A stretch of 64,000 nucleotides of DNA from Hermodice carunculata (GCA_964020975.1 OZ026616.1:82088268-82152267), one strand, 5' to 3'. Positions 26,941 to 38,243 are shown, counted from the first letter of the stretch. Translations and numbers: made by a program. The notes: generated from the letters alone by a model not told the origin.

Positions 26941-27011
<71 letters not shown>
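26880..27011. repeat. ATT microsatellite with TTG block
   Basis: ATT trinucleotides, interrupted at about 26924-26944 by TTG repeats. The array yields poly-Ile/Thr frames that are not genes. Confidence 0.97.
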
Positions 27012-27439
27012 GTGCTCTTTGGGAAGGGTGTTGTCACCACACTGAAATATATGTACTTACGTCTGCCTGGCCACAAGCGTTCCATGTTTTCAGTCCCGAC
27101 ACAACACACTACAAATATTAACATTTTATGGCTTGTGATGTTTTAAACTGAAGCGTTATCCAACTTTCATGTCATTAGAAACATGTTATGAGTTCTCCTT
27201 TCTGTAACACTGTGAACTTACAACCCCTTGTACCCTTGTTTTACATGGGGACACTTTGTGGCACTGACTTAAGAGCAGTGTGGTGCCGAATAAACCAAGG
27301 CAGTGTGCCTATGTGGACATAGAATTAAATGATAAACGCAAGCGACATACAGCATTGTACATGTAGTAATAAAGCTTTGTTAGCTTGACCTTCATACACA
27401 AAAGAACAAATGCTGCCTATTATAATCCAACCTAAAGGT
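27012..27439. other. Anonymous stretch
   Basis: No gene or clear repeat. Confidence 0.5.
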
Positions 27440-27575
27440 ATCCGGGTTTGGTTTATCCAGACATTTTTTCAATTCTGAGGTCAGCGCCTCCGGGTGTCCC
27501 AGAAGCCAGACCAAGGTACATGTACTTCAGCTGGGCGGATGAATCACCACTGAAACGGGTCTTTCAATATGTCAG
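27440..27575 (+). other. Candidate coding exon
   Basis: A frame that stays open into a strong donor (GTCAG/GTAAGG at 27575/27576) reads, near its end, SAPPGVPEARPR followed by YMYFSWADESPLKRVFQYV. The amino-acid mix looks protein-like and local GC is higher than the flanks. An acceptor is not certain; TTCAATTCTGAG at 27469-27480 is the best choice and would place the exon start at about 27481 or earlier. I do not recognise the family and see no partner exon nearby. Confidence 0.28.
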
Positions 27576-27897
27576 GTAAGGAACCTTTATTTGGATTGTT
27601 ACTGCGTGTTCTGTTCTCGGACCGTGTTACTGTATCCGAGTGAAGTTAGCAGTTCCTTACAAAATAAGATAGCAGCCATTTTATAAAGCTGTAACTATTA
27701 AGAAAGAAATATAAAGGAAGCAGAGGACTGCCTTTGCATCTTCTCTCCTTTAAGCTTAAGCAACAAAAATCATTTCACAAATGTTAAAAAAGCATCTTTT
27801 TAATACAGCTCTGGCTAAAATAATGACTTTTAAAATATCTGAGTAAATTCTTTGCAATTTGTGTCATAATTTTCACACACAATACGTGCGCATATTA

Positions 27898-27949
<52 letters not shown>

Positions 27950-27955
27950 ATATAT
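27576..27955. repeat. Anonymous DNA ending in a TA array
   Basis: No gene. TA dinucleotides with GTATA variants occupy 27901-27955, directly left of the direct-repeat element. Confidence 0.75.
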
Positions 27956-28602
27956 ATTATGCATTAGTCTATTAGTAGACAATCAGCTGTCTCTATTTTT
28001 ACCACGTGCCTGCCCTGTAAATGTTATATTGGATCGTTATATTGGACAGCTCGAGGGAATCCCCGTGCGCGCGTGTCGTCATAACGCAAATGACGTTCAC
28101 TGGGGCTTTTCCCTAGCTTCAGGCAAAATGTGTAGAATTCCAATGGGAAATAAATTTTGTGATTTTGCTATAGAATGTTTCAGACTTCTTTATTTACACA
28201 AGGAAAATCATACAAATTGCAGAATATAACAGATGTTAGATGGCGGGTCGTCCAATATGAAGCTTACGGGACTCTGAAACGTTATATTGGGTTCGGCTTC
28301 GCCTCACCCAATATAACGTTTCATCGTCCCGTAAACTTCATATTGGACTCCCTGCCATCCAATATCTGTATAATATTCTGCATTAGTCTATTAGTAGCCA
28401 ATCAGCTGTCTCTATTTGTACCCAGTGCCTGCCCTGTAGATGCTATACTAGTCCGTTATATTGGACAGCTCGAGGAAATTCCCGTGCGCGCGTGACGTCA
28501 GAACGCAAATGACGTTCACTGGGGCTTTTCCCAGCTTCAGGCAAAATGTGTAGAATTTCAATGGGAATTAAATTTTGTGTTTTAACTATAGAGTGTTTCA
28601 GA

Positions 28603-28605
<3 letters not shown>
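27956..28605. mobile_element. Direct repeat-hairpin-direct repeat element
   Basis: Two direct repeats of about 231 bp (27956-28187 and 28375-28605) share GCATTAGTCTATTAGTAG, CAATCAGCTGTCTC, TATTGGACAGCTCGAGG, GTGCGCGCGTG and CAGGCAAAATGTGTAGAATT. Between them a hairpin has arms at 28218-28291 and 28307-28382 and the loop TTCGGCTTCGCCTCA. The right arm overlaps the start of the second direct repeat. TA arrays flank both ends. The repeats contain CCAAT, the E-box CAGCTG and, in the second copy, a consensus CRE (TGACGTCA, 28493-28500). There is no long frame. It looks like a palindromic MITE plus a segmental duplication; promoter function is inference. Confidence 0.8.

Positions 28606-28648
<43 letters not shown>
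28606..28648. repeat. TA microsatellite
   Basis: TA dinucleotides starting directly at the end of the second direct repeat. Confidence 0.95.
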
Positions 28649-28651
<3 letters not shown>

Positions 28652-30472
28652 GACTTGCTGTAAATTCCAGAAGCCTGTTGAAAGCCAAACGTCAAAAGCG
28701 ATTCTTGCACTCCTTAACAAAACTTAAGCTGTGTCAAATCGCCCATTCACGCATGATCTTCAATGCGTACTATAGCATCAGTTACGTCAATTTGTGGACT
28801 CGCATGTGTAGGCTGGGCTGTACTGTTTTTTTTTTTTTTATATTATTTTTACAAAGTGTAACTTTGAATTACTTAATGTCTAGTCTGTGGTTCACATGTG
28901 CCTCTTCATAAGAAAATGTGCTTGTTAATATATTGTTAAATATTGGAAGGTCGCGCTTGCTGATGATGTTTACGCTCTGTTTAACGGTTTGGTTGAAGCA
29001 TATAATTGCAGTGCAGAGTCCTGAGAAGTTTCCAAAGAAGAATGTTTTGTTCTATCATATGCTGTGTCAGTAATCGCTAAGAGGTACTGCACACAGGCAT
29101 CTGCCTCAGAACCTATTCATCAGTCTCAACTTTATTAATTCAAACCAGGTTAATGCTCAGTGATGAACACCTTTGAAAACGAGCTGCTGATGAGAAGTTG
29201 GTTTACCCCTGTGGTCAAAACTTGAAGTGTGAACGAATGCACCCCCGAGTTAATTCTCTTGGTGGCGCTGCTGATAACTTGTGAAATGAAACATTGCGCC
29301 TCTTTCAAGGATATACGTCATGGTTAGGCAGTGACTTTTACAAATGGCTGGATATAACCCTGAATTCAAATATAAATACTAGTAAGGTGTATATTTTATG
29401 AAATCTAACGAACTATATATTCTATTTATTTATTTTCAACTATTATTTGAACCTACCCACTTTTCGCCGTGTAGACTATCTTTGGGACACGCACACCCAG
29501 GTGATCTTGTTGCTATTTTCAGATTTACGGCACGCTCAGGTAATGTTGATAAAAATAACTCAACTAAGTTGAGAAATAAAACTTTCCCACCTAAGAGGGC
29601 ACTGTTTCTGTTGACCAGAGAGACAAATGTCACCCGTTGCCTTCAGATGGCACTATAGGTAACTTTCCCCTGTATCCATATATTGCAGGTGGTGACACCT
29701 GCGGATAAACTGAACCTCGTTTATTCATCGGTTAAAAATGTCCTATAACACAGGCAACATGCGCTACCACCATATACAGTAGTGTATCCAACATTCCCTA
29801 ATGAATAGTATATTTTGCTTCTGTGGTGCTGGGTCCCCACTGGATGAATATTTTCTTATGCAAGTCCCTGCGTCTCAATCAGCTTTTACTGAAGAATACC
29901 AGAAGTGTCCCTATGCTTATTCCGGGTAGCATGTCAAATGCTAGTACATCTACATGCAGTAGACTAGCAGTTAAAAGATGCATAGGAGAGTAGCTGACTT
30001 AGTCGTTTGTTGGCCAAAAAGTCAAATATTAACCGTTTACATAGCATACGCCATAAACACTCTTTTGTCTTACCCATTTCGTGTTCTGCTGGAACTACTC
30101 GGCTGATGGCGACTTCGGTTGATTCTTTCGAAAAGCAACATGCGAGATGTGCTTTCCACCTTCCTTAATATTATCTACTTATATGTTTGCACACTTTGAA
30201 TCATCAATAGAGCTTATTTCAACAATCGTCAAATTCTCTGTAAATTGAATCCAATTGTGTAGATTTTCTGTTTGAACGTATACTCGTAATTGATTATAGA
30301 TCGGTTTAGAGGGCAGCAAACCGCCAGAATTTGCAACATCCGTGTTGCTTCTACATAGCCTCGCATCAAACGATTAGCATATTTTATATTCAGAAGTTTG
30401 ATGAGCTATTTAAGACGAGAAAACATGTATCTGCAGAAAGAACGAATCAATTCCATGATAACGATAAAAATT
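28649..30472. other. Anonymous stretch
   Basis: No supported gene. A T run lies at 28827-28839. An 86-codon frame at 29398-29658 has no motif I know. Confidence 0.5.
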
Positions 30473-30765
30473 TCAAATGCTGTAAAAATGTTACTCTCAC
30501 TACATGAGAAAAGAACTTTGTGTATGAAAGTGTACTTCGAGAATGGTAACGGGGAGAATGTTCAAATCCTGTATAAATGTCCCTTACTTTCAATATGCAA
30601 AAAAAATATCTTTTTATATACATGACAGTGCATTACAATTCAATATCAACGAGGAGAATGGTCAAGTGCTGTATAAATGCCGCCCTTGCCATACCTCTGC
30701 ACATAGAAATACCGTCATCTATGTGTATGAAACCATACTGCATTCTTCTTCACACATATCTGTTT
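30473..30765 (+). repeat. Three-unit minisatellite, about 100 bp
   Basis: Diverged units contain [GC]GGGGAGAATGTTCAAATCCTG or GAGGAGAATGGTCAAGTGCTG and GTATAAATG. The GAGAATG words lie at 30551 and 30651, exactly 100 bp apart. A weaker unit starts near 30473. Two units are translatable with similar peptides (GENVQILYKCP, EENGQVLYKCRPC) but no longer protein is supported. Confidence 0.6.
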
Positions 30766-31145
30766 TTACGTTTTGTTTCGGGAACAATGCCAGACATTCT
30801 ACTATTTAATACCTTCTATTATATTAAGATAATACACCATTATTCTGTGTGGTTCAAGTGTTTGTTCTGCGGCTTGTCACCAGAGGACAGCAATATCCCC
30901 GGTAGGTATACACATATCAGGTCAAATACTGGCTGCTTGAATTTGCTGTAGCTTTCATTGACTATCAATAGACGATTCAATTATACATATAACTATGTGC
31001 CGTTTTTGTTTCTCCTTGTTATTATACCAGCGTTACGCGAGATGATTAAACGGTTGATTTTTATACATAGTTCATGAAAAACAAGTAGTCGACTTTGTGT
31101 CTGTATCTACTAGCGATATGAATCATAATTTGCAAATAATCATAG
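30766..31145. other. Anonymous stretch
   Basis: No gene or clear repeat. Confidence 0.5.
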
Positions 31146-31225
31146 TTCTCCATTTTTTCAACGAAAGCTTTGACCGTTAACCAGATATTTTATTCGTCAA
31201 AGCTTTCGTTGAAATAAATGGAGAG
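31146..31225. repeat. Near-perfect hairpin, 29-30 bp arms
   Basis: The left arm 31146-31174 (TTCTCCATT..CAACGAAAGCTTTGAC) pairs with the right arm 31196-31225 with only a few mismatches, around a 21-nt spacer containing CCAGATATTTTATTC. It stands alone with no coding context. Confidence 0.9.
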
Positions 31226-32109
31226 CAATTATAATGACGGATGATGACTATCTCACACTTGACACGATAAAAAATACACACTCTGGCGTTTTGATGTTTT
31301 CAATAGAAATGGGGATAGGGTTCAACATGAATGCCAAGGAGATAATGGTGACACGAGTTGTGCTGATGTTAAGTCGCGATGACATGCAATCAAGAACATA
31401 TGTCAATACGGAAATCAAAGAGATCACCGAACGAGGGGCTTCCCGTTTTAACTGTGTTTTTCACTAAACTGCACGCCCTCCTAAAATATAAAGATGGTGT
31501 AGGCCTTACGCACTATGTTTCATGGGATACTGATACCCGGCATACCATGTTCAGACACCTGGTACTAAAGCAAAAGGCCAGTCACGTCTGCTAGTTGGAA
31601 ACAAGCTGTCGATGCGAAAGCAGTTGTTACTTTATTTTCATTGCAGTCTTGATTGGCTTTGTTTTATGTCCAACGGGCCTTCTCAGAACCGAAAGAAAAT
31701 GTTTCCGAGCAGCTTGCAAGGGGGGGGGGGGGGAGGTCAGATGTTGTTGAGACATCAAGTTGATCAGTCTATGACACATTTGTTATTGCTTATTTTAAAA
31801 AAAATAATAAGGATGAGATGTAACTTCTCAAGCGACAATCTACACAAACGCTTCATTGAAACAATATTCAACAGAAATGTCTCACAGTCTTACGATCCTT
31901 TCTTTATTGCGGTCAGTACCACTGAAGGACATACATTGGAATTTTACCGGATGTGTGTGTGTACGTATATGTACGTAAGTACACATGTATGCATGCAATT
32001 TATATGCATATTTGGCCAACTGAAGTAAAATTGTCCTCACCCCATGCATGGAGCATTGCAAGGTGTCATTGCTCAATTATGTCTTCTGAGATTCTGTTCA
32101 CGAGTTGAT
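31226..32109. other. Anonymous stretch
   Basis: No supported gene. Frames of 77 codons (31234-31467) and 138 codons (31612-32028) have no recognisable domain, and the latter is driven by a G run at 31721-31732 and TGTGTG/ACGTA words. Confidence 0.45.
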
Positions 32110-32427
32110 GACAGGCCCCTCTACGGGGGGGTGGGGAGGGGGGGTACTTCCATGTTGGATTATACTGGGTATCTGCCGCTGGAAAGGCCCTGTTTTCATT
32201 ACTCCCAGGATTAGAAATGCCCCCCCCCCCCAAAAAAAAATGTACACAGCTGGATAAGGATATAGGTAACAATTTGGATGCACCAATGCTGCACTCCTTT
32301 CAACACATTGAAGGATTAAGAAAAGGTACAATTTTACATCTGGTGTTGGATTAATATAGGGTACTGTGTAAAAATGTCCGCGCAACACCCACCCTGATGA
32401 TGACTATGTGCCCCCCCCCCGCCCTCT
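32110..32427 (-). repeat. Dispersed repeat with G/C runs, copy 2
   Basis: The reverse complement matches copy 1 at 6.46-6.9 kb: CATCAGGGTGGGTG, GTGTTGAAAGGAGTGCAGC, CCAGCTGTGTACATTTTTTT, AATGAAAACAGGGCC and the flanking C/G runs. The central 120 bp of copy 1 is absent here. Identity is high, so both copies are fairly recent. Confidence 0.85.
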
Positions 32428-32536
32428 TCATTCTCTCCTGTCTTAGATCTCGCTTATTGTACCGACTGGCTAGTGTATGTTTCATGTCAATACCATACTT
32501 TGATGATCCCGATGTATTTGATTTTGTCACTTGAAG

Positions 32537-32734
32537 TTCTAATAAAATTACGTACGTAAGTACTAATAAAATTACGTACGTAAGTACGTAAGTTTGTAAG
32601 TATGTAGGTATGCGTGTATGTATGTGTGTATGTAAGTTCTAATAAAATTACGTACGTAAGTACTTATGTTTGTAAGTATGTATGTATGGGTGTATGTATG
32701 TGTGTATGTGTGTATGTGTGTATGTATATATGTA

Positions 32735-32770
<36 letters not shown>

Positions 32771-32799
32771 TGTATGTATGTATGTATGTATGTATGTGC
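32537..32799. repeat. GTAT microsatellite with ACGTACGTAAGTA units
   Basis: Three copies of CTAATAAAATTACGTACGT (near 32540, 32562 and 32639) sit in a field of GTAT/GTGT tetranucleotides that becomes pure GTAT at 32740-32797. Frames rich in Tyr/Val/Cys or His/Thr here are spurious. Confidence 0.9.
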
Positions 32800-33617
32800 A
32801 GGGGGTATTACACAAACTGCCAACAATTTGCCATTGAGCGAGCCTGTTATGGAATGCTATATTTTGCTGAACAATTATTACGGCATCGGTACATTGCCAA
32901 AGTTGCAACAAACTGAAAAAGCACCTAAAGTGTCATGGCCATCGTGTATGCCCACTGTCCTCACGCACTCAGTCCAGTAACGTAGTTTCCATCAATAGAC
33001 TGAACCTTTTGAACAACGTCAGAACATGTGCTGCCAGTCTGGCTATTGGCGAGAGTTCCTTGATTATTGGGAAGTTTGGAAGCCCACACTAACGAAAGCG
33101 CAAGTTTATGTGATTCAGCGACGAAAGGATTGGCTGTTTCTTCGTCAGTCACCTTTATAATGAACAGAGCTACTGAAAGAAGGATATGATATCATTCATG
33201 TTTAGGATATGATAGGCACGCACGCAGGTAGGCAGATACATTCGCAAGAATGATTCAGCCACCGACCCCTACTCAGTGGCGCAGACATGAAAGCATTCCT
33301 TGTGGTCCTTTGTTATGTTGACGTTATCATTCTCCTGTGCTGCATAAGTTTATGAAGGAGTAGAAGTTTAATTTGGGGCAATACCTAAAAACAAGAATTG
33401 AAAACGAACTTGATTGCAGTATATTTTTTGCGTGTTTTGTTCAAAATGCTGCAAGACGATAGATTAAAACAAATTGGGATGAATGAGTGCCACACGAATT
33501 CCTGAGATATTTACCGAAGGTCCTAGGTGGGACGACGGTCGAATCTGAGCATGTAGCAGAGCAGCTAAAGTTTCAAAAAGGCTTATTTTCAGTTTTCGTT
33601 CAACCGGAAAAACATCC
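32800..33617. other. Anonymous stretch
   Basis: No supported gene; a 104-codon frame starting in the GTAT array continues to 32980 but has no motif. Confidence 0.5.
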
Positions 33618-33938
33618 GGCTGGATTTGGAATCAATCAAAAGATAAAAACCTGACGTTTAAAGTTAGGTAGGGTGTATTATCAATTTCATGGTCAATTTG
33701 TATTTATTTTGGTTACCGTGGCAACGTATTTTAGTTTTCATGAGAGTTTATATTTAAGTGATAACTTGTTTGTTCATAAAGTAATGGTTAAACTGTGTTT
33801 TCTCTTGTTTACATTAACTCTAAATTTCGTTGACATGGTAACCAATAGAAACATATATAGCCCATAAAATTGATAGTACACTGTACCTCACCTTTAACTT
33901 CAGGTTCTTATCATTCAATCAATGCCAAATTTAGCTGG
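33618..33938. mobile_element. Long-TIR MITE, copy 1
   Basis: The left arm 33618-33726 (GGCTGGATTTGGAATCAATC, then GGTAGGGTGTATTATCAATTT and GGTTACCGTGGCAACG) is the inverted repeat of the right arm 33828-33938 (CGTTGACATGGTAACC, ACTGTACCTCACC, GATTGAATGATAAG in complement, TTAGCTGGG). The centre is about 100 bp of AT-rich DNA. No transposase is present. A second copy of the right arm lies at 36.93-37.04 kb. Confidence 0.75.
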
Positions 33939-34059
33939 GTATTTTTTGTTTAAGGAAAGATTTACCGGCAGTATTATAACATGTACCATTTCTCACCAAT
34001 GCGCAGCAGTGACCATGTGACGAATTGCCATATCCACAAAAAGCGGCTCATTTTGAACT
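33939..34059. other. Spacer between MITE and LINE
   Basis: About 120 bp with no gene; GCAGCAGTGACCATGTGACG precedes the LINE tail. Confidence 0.5.
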
Positions 34060-36530
34060 CAGAACTCAGAAGTGGTTTATTCGACAGAAATACATACAGG
34101 TGAGGTACAAGTACGCATACATAACAGTTCCATTGGGAGATAAGGGTACATGATATAAAAAAGAGGTTATGTCAGGATGACCCCAGTTAACGACATGATG
34201 TCCGCTATCACTGGGGCCACCTACGATATGAATAAACATAAATCAATTTGTTTCTGTAGTAGATTGATCATAATGGAATAGCAGTTAAATGAAAACAAAA
34301 AGACAAGGCACTTTAGTCGTTGCACACAAAACAATCTGGAATGGTATTCAATTTTGATGAAGCAAGGTGCATATCATTTTGTATGTTATAAAAAGAAGAG
34401 GTCCAAGGATAGATCCTTGGGGTACCCAATTTGAAGCGGAAGAAGGCCTGAACATACATTACCGAAAGAGACATACTGAAACCTGCTAGTAAGATAACTT
34501 TTGAGCCATTGTAAAGGAATGTCGTTAATACCATATTGTTTCAGTTTATGTAGAAGAATATCGTGATTTAATCTATCGAAGGCCCTGGATAGATCTGAGT
34601 AAATGTTAAAAGGTATTTTTCCAGAATCAAGAAGGCTGAGACATGTATCGACAAATTCAAGACCTGCTGTTTCAGTCGAATGACCAGTTCTAAAACCGTG
34701 TTGGCTTTTGTAAAAAAGTTGATTGGACAAAAAATATTCATAAAGTTGCTTATAAACTACTTTTTCAAATACTTTGGACAGAGCAGGATGGAGTGAAATT
34801 GGTCTATAGTTGTCTGATTGAGTATTATCTCCCTTTTTGAAAAGTGTTAGTACTTTTGCAATCTTAAGTTTGTCGGGAAAAACTCCTGTCATTAAAGATT
34901 GATTGATTATCAAGCTCAGAGGTTCAGAAAGAGAAGAAATTATGCCTTTGAGAAGTTTCATCGATATATCAGCGTGACCAGTGCTGGTTTTAGATTTAAA
35001 GTTTCTCAAAATAGATGCAACATCATTGGGATTGATCTTTCTGAAGGAAAATGCATCTGTACGGTTTTGGAGGTAAGATGTAAAAGAAGGTAATCCCGAC
35101 GTGTTTATTTTGTTGGCTAAGTTTGGACCAATATTTGTGAAAAAAGTGTTAATACGTTCGGCTATTTCATCTTTATTTGTAAGTTTCTGATTGTCAACTA
35201 AAAAGAAGAGGGGGAAGTCTTTCTTCTTTTTGTTTGAGTTAAGAACGGACTTGATTGTGTCCCATGTTTTCCGCATATTATTTTTGAAGGTTTCAAATTT
35301 CGAGTGATAGTAGTATTTCTTCAGTTGGAAGATATTGTTTTTTAGGATTTTGTTGTAAGCTTGAAGATTGTGTTTAGAATTATCGTATTTTACAGAATCA
35401 AATGGGATAGATTTTAGTTTTTTATATAAAATGTCACGAAATTTTATAGATTTTAATATACCAAGGGTTATCCAAGGAGATCGTTTATGTTTGTACTTGT
35501 TAAACTTCACTGTCTTTACGGGAAGGTGTTTCTCCTTTGCTTCACACAGTATTTTTTCTAATTTGTCATAATTAATATTTGGGTCGTGATTTGGGTCGGA
35601 TATCAGGCATTGCATCATGTCTATCAGACAACCGATTTGGGAGCGTTATTTTAGGATATAAACCATTACTTAGCATGATGTCAAGATAATCAGAAAATTT
35701 TGTCTTGTTGAATTTAATAAATCAATATTAAAATCACCGACGATGATTTTGTCTGATAACTTTTGAAATTACGTCTATGATTCTAGACAAATCATCTATA
35801 AATAACTGAATGGCATCATTTCGGTCCCTTGGTGGTCTATAAATGTTACAGAGAGTACTCGTTTTTGTCAAACCGTTTCCAAAAAATATCTAAAAATTGG
35901 CCTTCCCAATAATCGTTAGGTGAATAAACGTCTCGTGTATTGTACTGAAAATTTTTGTGTAGGTATAACAAAAGACCACCATGGGAACTACATGTAGCGT
36001 TAAAGGGGATGGACGTATAGTTTTCAATTTCAAATAACGAGGAATCAACTGAGTTTTCTCCCAGCTAAGTTTCTTGTAGACATATGGCATTAAAGTAAAA
36101 ATTTTCAATAGCAAGATCATCAATAAGTGATTTAAATTCGTCAAATTTGGCATTTATGCTTTGGATATTCAGATTAAACACTGAAAAAGTATGAATATGC
36201 GCTTTTAGATAATCTACAATATTATCTCCGGTAACATATGGTGAGTCAGACACAATGGATATAGCGTTGTCCAGATCATTTGGATGTGACAATAGTTCGT
36301 TTAGATTATTTTTGTTGACTCCACCAAAATGTTGAAGAACATCATTTTCTACGGTTTTACCATTCATGAAGTAAGAAAAGAAAGTAACTTAACATAGCCT
36401 ATCATGATACCGTATTGATATGACCGTACAATAAAGAAAATTATTAGTAAAAGTTAAGGTGTTGGGGCCGCGCGGCGGTCCGGCCGCTGCCGCTGCCACC
36501 CCTCCGGCGATCCATGACCCTGCATTTTAC
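34060..36530 (-). mobile_element. Degenerate APE-type LINE (CR1/Jockey-like)
   Basis: Transcribed right to left. A GC-rich 5' leader (about 36465-36530) precedes ATG at 36367. The endonuclease domain starts with FNLNIQSINAKFDE and ICLQET, then, after frame changes, YTSIPFNATCSSHGG and NIYRPPRDRN-like text near 35830. A 410-codon frame (34386-35618) holds the linker with PWIT (residues 48-51), reverse transcriptase block DNYRPISL (269-276), QHGFRTGHST (306-315) and SDLSRAFDRLNHDIL (341-355). The GVPQGSILGPLLF block follows but a one-base shift near 34430 breaks it. The catalytic YADD block and the C-terminal part appear deleted. AATAAA and a TTCTGAG direct repeat end the element at about 34060. 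It is not active. Confidence 0.88.
36465..36530 (-). promoter_or_regulatory. GC-rich LINE 5' leader
   Basis: A 66-bp island rich in CCGCGCGG and GCCGCTGCCGCTGCC stands out in AT-rich DNA. On the LINE strand it begins CTGGGTAAAATGCAGGGTCATGG and lies about 100 bp before the first LINE codon. Internal promoters usually lie in such leaders; here the role is inferred from position only. Confidence 0.35.
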
Positions 36531-36928
36531 CCAGGTATGCAATAAGTAGAGAAAGATATTTGAGTAACTTTAACATTTGAAAGAACGTTGCTAGGCGAAC
36601 CCAAACACTCTTCTGTCCCTCAATTGACCTCACTGTTAGTGCAGAAAGAGTCTCTTTGCATTTTAATATTGTATTTGATTAAAATTATTCCCGATATTTA
36701 AAAGTATAAACAAGTTTCTAATGTTTAATTGCAAATTTAAGTGATTTGTACAAACATTCTGTTGCCATGGCAACCAGCTTTTGGTACTTACTATCTCAAA
36801 CTGGTTTCTTATGAAACACCTGTATATAGTAGGTACGCTGATGTAAAGTTGTGCGTTGGTACTTTGTATGTGTATAAAGTTATGGTTAAATGAGGTGTTT
36901 TTCGCTTTATTTCTTGAAAACTTAATTT
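36531..36928. other. Spacer, possibly the decayed left half of MITE copy 2
   Basis: No gene. CTGTTGCCATGGCAACC at 36760-36776 resembles the arm end GGTTACC[AG]TGGCAACG of the MITE; the remainder does not align clearly. Confidence 0.4.
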
Positions 36929-37040
36929 CGTTGCCATGGTAACAAATATATAAATACAAACGGGCCACGAAATTGACAATACACCCTACCTATCTTTATA
37001 CTCCATGTTCTTGTCTTTTGATTGATACCAAATTCAGCTG
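36929..37040. mobile_element. Long-TIR MITE, copy 2 (one arm)
   Basis: CGTTGCCATGGTAAC, ACACCCTACCTATC, GATTGATACCAAATTCAGCTGGG align with the right arm of copy 1 (33828-33938) in the same orientation. Together the two copies bracket the LINE. Confidence 0.75.
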
Positions 37041-37264
37041 GGTATTTTGCCGGTATAACGGTTTCAATTTTTGGTGGACTCGCCACTGTACTAATGCTTC
37101 CACTACAGTTGTACATCGCACCTGTGATGCATCAGGTGGGCTCCGCATATTTGAAAAATAAGATCACCGTTCTCCTTGTCACAATGACACGAATAGTTTA
37201 TAACATCACAGGTGGGTCCAGTTTTAATTCACCTGACTGTATGCAACCATTTTGCTGACAGAAT
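37041..37264. other. Anonymous stretch
   Basis: No supported gene. A 78-codon frame at 37022-37258 has no recognisable motif. Confidence 0.45.
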
Positions 37265-37390
37265 GTGTGATTGTGTGACGTGTCGTTAAGGGGCTATGTC
37301 ACTTGTCACGCTTAATGGCATTTGACCTTAGGGGGTGGTGGTGGGGGGGGGGGCGCTCATCACCCATTGACGTTAATTTGCTCAAAGCGT
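37265..37390 (+). repeat. Short dispersed repeat with G run, copy 1
   Basis: GTCACTTGTCACGCTTAATGG, CATTTGACCTTA, a G run and TTGACGTTAA are matched in reverse orientation at 38.85-38.94 kb. Confidence 0.6.
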
Positions 37391-38166
37391 GACAAAGTAT
37401 ATGAAAGTGAGAAAAAAATAAGAAAACGAAGCGTTCCAGGTCGACCTTCATTGCAATATACTCACAAAATAGGCCTATATATACAGAGGTTGCCATATTA
37501 CCATCCCTATATAGTCCTAATATTACTGGCACATTTATAGAATCTGTTTGACTCAGCTTTTATGTTATTAACTTTATTATAGATACACGTCCACTGTGTC
37601 TTCGAAACCGGAAGAGGGTCTTTTATCCTACACTTTAAAGAAAAAATGAATGAATGTTACAAAGAGGTTTTAAGAGAATAATTAAATCCCAGTCTACAGC
37701 TTTCTTTGGTGAACTCTGAGCATTAAGTATCTTGAGTTGCCCATGAAAGCTGTTGATTAATATATAAAATGACTATCTTAGGGTTGAAAAACAATAAACA
37801 CTACATAAGCACACTTTGGCAAGTATTTCCAACTTTTTATATTTTGTTTCAATCTAGCAAGGGTAAATGATCGTGAACTCACAAATTCTATGCATTACAC
37901 ACGCCTACGCACAAGCCAAGATTTCAAAGAGGGCTGTAGGTGTATTTGTCTCCCGGTCAAAAATGCTCAGTGTAAAAATGTTAAATAATTAGGTGTAAAG
38001 ATGTACCTTCAATATAGTAACACAACTGTAATCATATCTCTTTTGCTGCTAGAAGCGACTTAAAGTAGTAAAGATGATGATTTATATCCATGAGACAATT
38101 TGATATTCAAACTCTACGTAGAAAGACCTTTCATTCAAGTACCTGCATGTCTAGTCTAAAATCAGT
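37391..38166. other. Anonymous stretch
   Basis: No gene. GAAAGACCTTTCATTCAAG at 38120-38140 is shared with 8.11-8.14 kb. Confidence 0.5.
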
Positions 38167-38243
38167 GACTCAGTCAACAGCTTTTATCGGCGCACTCTGC
38201 GCGCAGGTTCCAAAGTGTGCTAGGGCAAGCTGTTGACTTAGTC
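38167..38243. repeat. Hairpin, 17-bp arms
   Basis: GACTCAGTCAACAGCTT (38167-38183) pairs with AAGCTGTTGACTTAGTC (38227-38243), with one mismatch. The spacer is GC-rich with GCGCACTCTGCGCGC. Confidence 0.85.

Noticed and set aside
27956-28605. The two 231-bp direct repeats as LTRs
   Set aside because: The interior is only a hairpin, with no primer-binding site or coding region, and the repeats do not show TG..CA ends.
31612-32028. 138-codon frame
   Set aside because: Contains a poly-Gly from a G run and text from TGTGTG/ACGTA repeats; no domain.
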